Below, piece after piece: positions 55,191-64,000 of a stretch of 64,000 nucleotides of DNA. Made by a program: the position numbers and the translations under genes. Each line of letters begins with the position of its first letter. Position 1 is the stretch's first letter. This DNA comes from Hericium rajendrae (Eukaryota; Basidiomycota; Agaricomycetes; Russulales; Hericiaceae), in the NCBI GenBank assembly GCA_033439255.1, contig CM065883.1:1488001-1552000 (forward strand), in the 5' to 3' direction. The notes beneath the pieces are model-generated. The model ran no database searches, was not told where the DNA came from, and saw only the letters and a program-made list of their open reading frames with translations.

Positions 55191-57598
55191 ATGCCCAGAA
55201 TCAGGAAGAGTAAGGAGAAACAGTCTTTTATACTGCGACATCACTAAACTATGTTTGCAGAGACAAGTAAGCGCGGGACGACCAACAAGCGGGCGAGGAT
55301 CCAAGGAAAGGTCAGGGAGAGCAGGAAGAAAGAGAAGAGGGACTCTAAGAAAAATCCTGAGTGGAAGAGCAGTAAGTGTCGCAGCCTCGCGCTCGTACCA
55401 CTGTCTATGGCTCATTGTAGCTGCAGAAAAGCCCAAGGATCCAGGTATTCCCAACAACTTTCCGTACAAGGATCAGATCCTTGCGGAAATCGCTGAGCAG
55501 CGCAGAATCGTGAGTTTTTACCTTGTACTCAGTGACAGGATGGAAAAGTGATACTGGAGCAGGAAGCTGAAGCTAAGGAGCGTCGTAAGGAGGAAAAGAA
55601 GGTTCTGAAGGCACGGGCGAAAGCAGGTGCTGCAGGCGATGGCTCAGAGGACGGCGATGGGGCGTCTGAGGCAGAAGGTGCAGAGGGCGGCTTCGATGGT
55701 ATCGTGGCTCTGGGTGCTGGCACGAAAACAACGAAGAAGGAGAAGGGCAAGGCTGTTGCTGTCGCCGTTGAGGAGGACGACAACGACGCTGCGCCTGGTT
55801 TGATGAATCCCGACTTGCCGAGCCTGAAAGCGGTATTGGACGTGGCGGACGTGGTTATCGAGGTGCTGGATGCGCGGGATCCTCTTCCCTGTCGGTCTTC
55901 GTTCTTGGAGCATCTGGCAGCAGAGAAAGCTGGACGGAAAACGCTTCTGGTGCTCAACAAAATCGGTAGGATGTTTTGTTTTATTTCCAACTATGCAAAT
56001 TCTTATAGAGCATGGCGCATAGATACCTGCCCGCAAGAGAACGTCTCTGCGTGGGCCAGTTATCTTCGATCATCGTATCCTACTGTGCTCTTCCGCTCAG
56101 CAACGTCTTTTCTCCCGGCGTCTCACGACATCTCGGCGAAGGGCAAGCAGAAGGCGCCTATGAGCGACGCTTGGGGTGTAGAAGCAGTGCGCACAGTGTT
56201 GAAGGAGTGGGCGCAGGAGAAGACGGGCGACGAACCGCTGACCCTCGCTGTTGTCGGCCTTACCAACGTGAGCTCATTCATATTCTCTTCCTGTCGTTGC
56301 GTGTCCCATACTAAGCAGTCAACTCGAAGTCTGGCAAAAGCTCTTTCATCAATTCCCTGCTCCGTCAGGCACTCTTCCCGATCTACACGCTCGCGTCGTC
56401 AACGACGAGTCAACAGCCGACAACCACCGCTCATGCGCAGGAGACGACACTCGATCTCGATGGCAAAGCCCATACGAATCATCGATACCCCAGGGCTATC
56501 ATGGAAGCGTACCGAGGATGAAACAGACGAACAGACGGCACAATGGCGTGCACACGATATCCTGCTCCGCAGCAGAGGCAAAGTTGACCGGCTGAAGGAC
56601 CCCGAGCCGACTGGTGAGTCCCCCGTCTGTGTTCCAGGCCCGCTGATCTGATTTGTCCTCAGTGCACCACATCGTATCTCGTGCAGAGACCGAAGATCTC
56701 ATGGTCTTCTATGCTCTTCCCGCATTCACAAAGGCGACACGAATGCGTTCCTTTCTGGTGTCGCACGCTCCAACAGCCTCGTGAAGAAGGTAAGCAGGTC
56801 ATGGCCATGTCCCGCTGCGATACTAACGATAAGATTGTTTTCCAGCACGGTGAGCTCGACCTCAACGGTGCGGCGCGGATCGTCCTCCGTGATTGGGCCA
56901 GCGGGGCATTCCCGCGCTACAGCATCCCGCCCAGCCCAAACTCTCCTGCTTCGATCGACGCCAAATTGGCGTCTGTGTATGCCCTCGACGAGGCGGTTGT
57001 GGCTCAGCTTCAGACGCGGAAGGAGCGCAGGAAGGCTGGCGGGCTCGTCAAGCTTGTGTCTGGATTTGTGGACCTGCGACAGATTGATATGGAGACGCCG
57101 TGGTTTGGTGGTGAGGAGAGCGAAAGCGAGGACGGTCGTGAGGATGACGTAGCCGCTGAGGACGAGGGTGATGACGAGGACGAGAATAAAGAAGTGATCT
57201 CCGGCGAAGAGGTCAGCGAAGAGGAGGGTTTGGATGAGGATGAGGAAGAGGAGGAACCCATACCCATCCAAGGCAAACGGAAACGCGCAGCACAACCTGC
57301 ACCACCAGCCGCGCGCCCCACCAAAAAGGTTGCGTTCTCCAGATTTTCCAAAGCCGGGAGAAATGCTCCGCCGTCGAAAGGCGCACCATCGTCCCCCAAT
57401 GCCGCGCTCAAGTCGGCCCTGAAGCCAACCAAGCCGGCCGCCGAGGCCACGAAGAGCAAAAAGCCGCTGAAGGCAGCACCAGCACCGAAGACAACGTCGA
57501 AGCCGGTGCTAGCCAAAAAGGTCGCAAACGCACCGTTGAAGGAAAGTGCTCCGATTGCCGGTGCTGGCGACGAGTATGACTTCAAAAAGTTCTTTTAG
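55191..57598 (+). CDS. GRN1: Nucleolar GTPase of the GNL3/Grn1 (nucleostemin) family
   Basis: YlqF-type circularly permuted GTPase for 60S ribosome biogenesis. MPRIRKKTSKRGTTNKRARI and the Lys-rich VRESRKKEKRDSKKNPEWKS form the Grn1 N-terminal domain; PGIPNNFPYKDQILAEI follows. The G motifs come in permuted order: VVIEVLDARDPLPCRS, G4 LVLNKID, G5-like FRSATS, G1 GLTNSGKSS (reached with the acceptor aactcgaag), then G3 IIDTPG. The C-terminal part has LRDWASGAFPRYSIPP, typical of the family, and a long acidic plus Lys/Ala/Pro-rich tail ending DEYDFKKFF. Two one-base breaks interrupt the frame at A-runs (56465-56467 and 56730-56732), opposite in sign. At each, the family sequence resumes one frame over. 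Confidence 0.92.
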
Positions 57599-58084
57599 TG
57601 CTATAGATACTGCATACCACTGTCGTTGTTGTTGTTGTTTAATATACTCATGATCTATAGCTGGTTCCACGAGCTGGACAGTTCGCAACCATGTGAACAC
57701 TCTGAGACGCCCTGATATTAGTCTCCTGCACTGACCAGCAGATATTATTGATTGAAGAATGAGAAAAAACAGTTTTATTAGCAGTAAAGCAGAGAGATCA
57801 TGTATATGCTGAGCTACTACGTGAAGGTCATAAAAGTCATGGCGGGTAAATCACCCTCTATGCCGTATAAGTCGGCGATCCACGGAGGCGCCCTATAGGT
57901 AACGTAGAAAATCCGATAGTAATACAGTACGATGTCAACGCATGCATGCAAAACCGGCGCAAATAACGCGATGCAGAGAGCAAAATCGAAGATGATGAAC
58001 TGCAGAGTATACGAAAATGAAGTGAAACAACCAGTGAATTAATGATAGAGCAGCAAAATTCGACAACCAACCGAACGTGCATGA
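57599..58084. other. Convergent 3' spacer
   Basis: Tail-to-tail region of the GTPase and MDR-like genes. A short GTT run follows the GTPase stop. No gene seen. Confidence 0.5.
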
Positions 58085-61000
58085 CTACCCCCCGCCAACA
58101 CGGATAACGACCGTCCCGCCCCCCTCCAAGCGCTCCCCATCAAACGCGTCCATCGTCCGTTCGAGTCCAAGCACCCGTCCCCGCCCATACTCCTCCCCGT
58201 CCATCACGGCATCCGGCCGCAGCACGCCGCCCTCGAGCATGCTCGCCAGCGCCCCAAGCGCCTCGCGTACGTCGCCGCCCTCGAAATCCACGTCCGCGAC
58301 GCACGACACCCACGAGTACCCTACCGCGCGGGGTTTCGCCTTCGCGCGCTTCTTCCCGCTCTTGCTACTCTTGTTGCTCTTACCCTTGCCTTTATCCTTC
58401 CCATCTTCCACGAGGTCGGGCGACGATCCCGCGGACGACAACGCGGGCGACGACGACGCGCTCGTGCTCGTCGATATCGCGCGTCGCAGAGAGCGCACGC
58501 CCGCCTTCCAGTGGTCCTGCGCGGACGGCACCGCGCGCCCGCCGCTCGTCTCGCCGACGACCGTCGTGAACTGCGCGTCGCCGCGGCCCGCCGCGGGGCG
58601 CGCGAGCACGCGCTGCGCGGCCTCCCACACCGCCTTCCCGCCGACCGTGTCCAGCACGAAGTCGAAGGGCTCCACGCTCGTTTCCGCGTGCGCGCATACA
58701 GCCTGCGCGCTGCCGACGAAGAGCGCGTCGACGCCCCAGGCCATGAGCTTTGCGTATAGCTCTTCAAGGCGCGCGTTGCGGCGCGTCTTCCAGATGCCGT
58801 GGACGCACTCGTCTCTCGACAGGATGAAAGGTGGGTCGGTCTCGGTTTGAGCGAGCCCGGCAGCGGTGGGGTCAATCTGCACGGTGACACTGATGCCGAG
58901 GCTGAGGAGCATGAGCGTCGCGAGCCCGCCGACTCCGTCCTGTCCGCGTAGGACGAGCGCGCGACCGCTATGGAGCTCATTGGAGGCCATGTAGGTGCGC
59001 ACGGCACGATAGGCCGGGATGCCGATGAGCGGGAGAAGCGCGAGGGACTCGACACTGATGTCGATTGGGTTTACGGGTGCATGAAACGTGGGAGACTGGG
59101 AGCGCGAGGAGGTGGGTGTGCTAGAGGCAGAGGAGGACGGGGTACACAGGGAAGGGACGATGAAAGAGGGCGGTGGCACGCGATGGACGCGATGCCGGTC
59201 CAAGAGGACGAATTCAGCAAGGGCTCCGCACTGTGGACACAAACACAATGAGCAAGCATGTCGGCTAAATTTCAGGAGGACGCCCTATGACTTGCGGAAC
59301 CGACAAAGGCACGGCGGCAAGGGCGGGTAGACTCGAGAAGACGAGATGACTGCCACGTACCTTCTTCACGTCCGCCAACCCAACGACCCACTCCCCCTTC
59401 CTAATAACCTCCTCTCTCACATCCCACCCCACTTCCACAGCCCTTCCAACCACACCTCGACCGGGGACGAAACCCGCCTCACCCGCCTCCGCCTTTTCCG
59501 CGATAATCTGCGCATCCAGGCCCTCCAACGCGATCGCCACCACCTGAATCAGCACCTGCGATGAAGACACATACGACGGCGGTGGCAGATGCGATGTGAG
59601 CGCGATGGACCCTGCCAGCGAACGGTGCCGTCCTTTCCCCTTCGCGCCGCTCCCGCCCTCGAACGCAGGCGTGCTCGGCCGCGTCTTGCTGCTGCTATTG
59701 CTGCGTCGGACACTTGAACTCCGTCGGAATACGCCCAGTGCACCCATCGAGCGCGCGGCACCCTGCACGACCTCGACACTCACCATCGTCGTCGTCGCCT
59801 TGCCGTCGAGCGCGAGGTCGATCTTGCCGCCGCCAAGGGTGCGCCACGGGTCGCCAGGCTTGTACGTCGCGCGCGGAAGCGTGAGCGTCGTGAGGCCCGC
59901 GGCCACGGGGGAGAAGGACGGGAGGTGCACGGCGGACGTAGAGGCCGAGGTTGGCGCGACGGGCTGGCGCGGCGGACGCGCGGGGCCGGACGCGGATGAC
60001 GCGCGCACGTGCCCGTGCGCGCTCGAGCGGGCGACGGTCTCCGTGTGCGTCTGTCTGCTCAAGCTCTCGCTACGCGCCAAGCCTGCAATTGGGGCAGGGT
60101 CGGATGCGGTGCGGAGGCGCGTGCGCGAAGGCGAGGAGGCGAGGAGGGATACGGGCGGGTCGGGCTCGAGCACGTTTCTGCTAGTGCCAACGTGGGGATG
60201 CACAGTTGATGTATCATCACCGGCGAGTCCTGTGGCGTCCTCGTCCTCTTCCATGAGAGCCGTCATCAATTCCTTGGCACGGCTGCCGGGTTTCCGTTTG
60301 GGACGGCGATGGGCGGGCAGACCTGCTCCAGGCGCTACAGGAGGCAAATCAACGTACTGGATGGGCGCGGCTGGTTGGCGTTGTTTGCCCTTGCCCTTGT
60401 CCTTGCTCCTGGATTTCGACGAGATGGAGGACGAGGACGCGGTGGTCGTTGGCACGAGCCAGCGCACTTCTTTAGCCCAGTCTTCGTCCGTGTAGGTATA
60501 GCTCTTTTTGTAGTTGGGATTTAGTGGGGAGAGGGAGGGCGTGAATGAAGAATGTTTCGATGTATGCAAGGAACGCAGGGAGGATCCAGACAATGCAGGA
60601 GACGTGGCAGAACGGGTTGATGCTCTCCGTAGTGGCTGACTCGAGGCTGGCATGGCGTTATACCGTAAAGGCGCGTCGTCTATATTAGGCGGTGGTGCTG
60701 AAGGCGGTGATACTAAAGGCACTGGCGCTGCAGACGACGGTGCTGAAGACGGCGGTGCTGAAGACGGCGGTGCTGCAGACGGCGGTGCTGAAGACAGCGA
60801 TGCTGAAGAAGACGGGGCAAGCTTCACAGCAGCATGTGTCTCGTCTGATGTAGGAGCGGTAGAAGCCGACGACGACGCTGCTGAGTCGTAAGAGGATGAG
60901 GAAGACCTATCCGAGGCATGGCCTAGGACGACATCGGGCGGCGGGAGGAGGGCAGAGATCGAGACGCTTGCATCGACGTACATCGAGGTTGCGGGAGATG

Positions 61001-61571
61001 CGTTGGGAGAAGACTGTGGAGTGTAAAAAACGTCGTCCTCTTCGCGTTCGTCTTCGCTCCGTTCGCTCGCGCTGTCGCTGTCAGTGTCAAGCTCTGCACT
61101 GCTCCCGTCTTCGAGATCGTCCGCGTGCTGTGGAGTGTGCGCACTGCCGACAGTACTTAGATACTGATAGGATTGTTGAACGGGCGCGTGAGGATGGGAA
61201 GAGGATGGTAGTGTGCAAACCGGCGGCGGTGCCTCGATGACGTTTGGTGGTGCAACGATAAGAGGAGGCTCCTCCTTTGAGACGAGGGCAGTTTAGTTTT
61301 ATCAAAATCAGGATGCTGGATATAGAAGGTAACAGGTCCGACTCACGACGACGGGCTCGAGAGCTCGTATCACGGTGACAGGAGGAAGGCGGCTGCGAAG
61401 AGTTCCCGAAGCATATGGATGGGAATACGAAGCCTCATCGCGGCTCGGCGAGGCCGTGGCAGCTGCTCGGAGAAAGTCTGACTTGGACGAATAATAGTCT
61501 TTCTGGGATGGGAACGCGTAGGACTGCGAAGGCCGACCGAGTATCGATTGGAGCAGCGTCGGCTTGGTCAT
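58085..61571 (-). CDS. MDR (GroES/quinone-oxidoreductase)-like protein with long disordered N-terminus
   Basis: About 1,090 residues, three exons. The start MTKPTLLQSILGRPSQSYAF is followed by about 600 residues of Ser/Pro/Ala-rich, charged, low-complexity sequence, with acidic blocks (SERSEDEREEDD) and basic ones (RRPKRKPGSRAKEL). The MDR part comes last: LIQVVAIALEGLDAQIIAEK, then GFVPGRGVVGRAVEVG and GEWVVGLADVKK. An intron of about 130 bases leads to CGALAEFVLLDRHRV, ALLPLIGIPAYRAVRTYM and the nucleotide-binding LVLRGQDGVGGLATLMLLSL. Canonical catalytic zinc ligands are not evident. Yeast Ast1 (a non-enzymatic MDR relative at the membrane) is the nearest layout I know, but this is only analogy. 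The end is VVIRVGGG-stop. Frames are clean despite the high GC content. Confidence 0.75.
60700..60800 (-). repeat. 15-bp coding repeat in the MDR-like gene
   Basis: About seven copies of GCTGAAGACGGCGGT (plus strand). On the coding strand they give repeated Ser-Ala-Pro-Pro-Ser units in the disordered N-terminus. Confidence 0.85.
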
Positions 61572-62987
61572 TGAGATAGAAACATGAAGCAAGCGGGGGG
61601 AGCTTCGGCTGGAACACGCTGGAACACGCTCCTGAGCGGCTCCTCGACTTTCCTGTCCACCTGCGTTTTCACAACGTCATACTGCAGTCTCCTTATGGCA
61701 TGTTTTACTTCTTTTGGCCGTGGCTGACCGCGTCCATGCTGTAGCAGTTTCGGCATCCGGATCAGACTACCTGTCTCCATCTGCCAGTCGTCATATCACA
61801 GCTGGGGCGATTCCGCGACATCTTCTGCTATCCATCGACGCTTTGAAAGCAGTTGGCTCCTTCAAGTTGGTTCTTTGATTCGGCGGCAAGTCTCGAACTC
61901 CCGCTTGTCATTTAACCTCGAGGGCTCGATCAGCCCTCTCTCCTTGGCAAGGGAAATATTCGTTCGGTATGCCTTCCTCGGTATGCCTTCCTGAGAACGG
62001 GGTGCCTGAGGAACATGAAGGTGGGTCTTTCTATACGTACGAGTCTAGCCTGTCGTTGAATTAATGATCTCTTCCTTAGACAAACTCCAGATAGAGAAGT
62101 GATATTCCTGAGCGAGCTTGCTCGCTGCAGAAGCGCCGACTGGCGTCGGCGAACACCTCGCCTGCAAGAGCAATTTATTGCCTCGAATGTATCGAAAGCA
62201 TCCTTCTTACAACGCAATTACTGATTCTCGATGAATGTACTGCACGTTCTTCAAGGCCGACAGATAAGCGTCTCCATGCAGAACAGGTATGGTCCGCGTC
62301 CTTCACTCTGCTATGCAGGAAGAGATGGCTTGGCGCGGGATTCGAGGGTCGAGACTGCAGTGACTGTTCTCGTTGGGTGCACCTCCGGACCGGCGGCGAC
62401 GCGTCAGGCAATCGTTGGAGACAAACATCTGTACGTCTGCAGTTGTCTTCATCATGCCCGGCTGCGCTCACCTGTCGTTTCTATCGAATATTCGTCGAGG
62501 GTGTTTTGCGACTTGTCCGTGCTCGTATCTCGGCTAGAGTGTGCAATCCCAATCCTTGAGGAGGGTCAGCACATTCCTCAGTCCTGGCTCAATACCCGCT
62601 TTCCAGAATCCAGAAAAGTCCGTCGTTTCTGAGTGGAAGATAAACCAAGCATACTCCGCTTATCGTCGTCGCGAACTGCGACCGATGCGAACTTGATGAC
62701 CCGGCAGGATATCTAAATCATGGGCGAGATAGTAGTGTGAGAGTCCACACAGGACATGCATGCGGACAGTAGCAAAGACGATCGACGATCCTTCCGTCAC
62801 GAACATCCAAAATGTGATATTACCGTACGCCGAGCTGATACGTTGTGCTGACAAGATTTCATTCGCACTTGTCCTCTGGCCCTACGTACTTCAGTATGTC
62901 GTTTAGTTGACGTCGAATTTGGCGCGAGAGCGCGTAAGGCGCTACCCTCTTGAGGGTGCGAGACTTGGACCTGACAGCTGCTTGACA
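61572..62987. other. Gene-poor stretch of 1.4 kb
   Basis: No gene supported. It holds the MDR-like gene's promoter and presumably the 5' exon(s) of the next gene, which I cannot place. Confidence 0.5.
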
Positions 62988-64000
62988 TCCTTGACAGCGA
63001 GCGCCCAAACTTTGCCCTTTACCATCACCAAACGAACAGCGATTCTCACCATTCTCATAGCTACAGCAAACCTTTCAATGCAGACGAACAGCGATTTTTC
63101 GCTGCCTCATACGGCGTGGCCGCTGGATTCCAAAGAGCGAGGTCAGGCCAGAGCAGTACGCCAAAATTGACATCGACGTTGGATAACATCGGCGCAGCGG
63201 AGCACGCTCACGATCGCACAGCTGGCGCGCTCGATGCGCGCTCTACCGTAGCTGTGCAGCCGTCCGCGACACAGATCCTCCTGGTGAGCCATGTCATTGC
63301 CCGCTTAACCCACCGCGTCTCCTGACAATGTATGGGCTTCAATTCAGCCCGATGGCTCGAGACAGTTCATCATCACTGATGCCGGCCGCAGTAACCAACA
63401 TGGGACTGCCATATCCTTTGATAGCCTGGTGAGCTAGGCTGTCGTTTTCGACACTTCGCGTCCTGACTTTGACTTTCTGGCGGTTCTCCTTCAGCCGGCT
63501 AATCAGCACGGTGTCCCAAGGTCACCGGTCAGAAAAGAGACAGAAGAACCCAGTCCGGTCGATGGCGACGGCGAAAATGACCAAACGACCCAAGCTGCAC
63601 ACGGGCAGTTGCCAAGAGCTGGCGCACGTCTGCATTCTTCGCATGCGAAGCGTCTATTTGGCCTCAAGAAACCACTGCACTCCCGCAGTGCAGCGCGAGG
63701 TTTGTCACTCCAGATGCGATGAGCGCGACACAGCTCATGCCCGACCCCAGAGTTTGGTTTTATCCCGGGTGACTACGAGCAAAGGTACCCGCCCGATGAG
63801 CCGCACGAAGAGTTAGGCCCAAACGCCCGAGTTTGGCATGTATATCTTGATGAGGCGGAGGCCTTCGATGGTGCTATGGTCGAAGGGTGGAAGGACACGA
63901 TTGACGTGCTCCTAGTATTTGTGCGTCCATTCCTCACATCAAGTGGCTACGCTTCTGACCGTATTCTCACCCTGCAGGCTGGTCTTTTCTCTGCCGTGGT
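62988..64000 (+). CDS. DUF6535-type membrane protein, 5' part, cut by window end
   Basis: Unknown-function fungal family with an N-terminal DUF6535 domain, often expanded in Agaricomycetes. After an acceptor (cctgacag) the frame reads LLDILDSERPNFALYHHQTN, then ADEQRFFAASYGVAAGFQRA, STLDNIGAAEHAHDRTAGAL and further disordered exons. The domain begins at EFGFIPGDYEQRYPPDEPHE, RVWHVYLDEAEAFDGAMVEG and WKDTIDVLLVF. A last intron then leads to AGLFSAVV, where the window ends inside the first predicted helix. That last join is the family's hallmark (W-x-DT-x-D-x-LLVFAGLFSAV). The first exon and ATG were not found. Four introns were seen. No frame break. Confidence 0.78.

Noticed and set aside
57010-57585. 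Minus-strand Ser-rich open frame
   Set aside because: Mirror of the acidic tail of the GTPase; no independent signal.
59596-60495. Plus-strand open frame of about 300 codons
   Set aside because: Lies opposite the Ser/Pro-rich MDR-like exon. Open only because of codon bias on the other strand.
61885-61915. Possible tRNA T-arm (TTCGA-like sequence)
   Set aside because: The arms do not pair and no acceptor or anticodon stem could be built around it.

Overview
The window is nuclear DNA from a basidiomycete fungus, most likely an Agaricomycete. Genes are dense and lie on both strands, and most are cut by short GT-AG introns of about 45-70 nt. The gene complement fits (APSES/ankyrin cell-cycle factor, COMPASS subunit, eL18, calcineurin B). 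The lineage-specific pieces also fit: a PIF/Harbinger element with a SANT-like partner gene, a four-TM MARVEL-like family, and a DUF6535-type gene. No tRNA or rRNA gene and no CRISPR array was seen.

Layout. 0-13 kb: housekeeping genes for dUTPase, a secreted M43 metalloprotease, mitochondrial GatC and mS34 (divergent pair), an acyl-CoA-binding membrane protein, glutathione-dependent formaldehyde dehydrogenase, Vfa1, a nucleoside transporter and mitochondrial uL24m. 13.2-15.9 kb is gene-poor. 15.9-20.5 kb: an Mbp1-type transcription factor and Swd1. 21.2-27.4 kb: a large, apparently intact DDE transposase gene and a second ORF of unknown function on the same strand. 27.4-29.4 kb is gene-poor. 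29.4-36.8 kb: an unknown acidic protein, calcineurin B, MnmE/Mss1, a WDR89-like protein and a small membrane protein. 37.5-42.0 kb: a complete Harbinger transposon. 42.5-48.9 kb: a head-to-tail array of five MARVEL-like genes, one of them a pseudogene. 49.8-57.6 kb: an MBOAT acyltransferase, eL18, a Tra2-like SR protein and a GNL3/Grn1 GTPase. 58.1-61.6 kb: an MDR-like protein with a long disordered N-terminus. 63-64 kb: the 5' part of a DUF6535-type gene running off the window.

How the genes relate. Four genes serve mitochondrial translation (GatC, mS34, uL24m, MnmE), two of them from one short bidirectional promoter. Divergent pairs with short shared promoters recur: GatC/mS34, calcineurin B/MnmE, WDR89/small membrane protein, eL18/Tra2. 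The two transposon loci are the accessory part.

Caveat. At least seven conserved genes show isolated one-base frame breaks, about half of them in homopolymer runs, while many neighbours and both transposons read cleanly. Uncorrected assembly indels explain this better than mass pseudogenisation, so several CDS spans below cross such breaks. Spans include introns. Exon borders come from reading splice signals and homology by eye.
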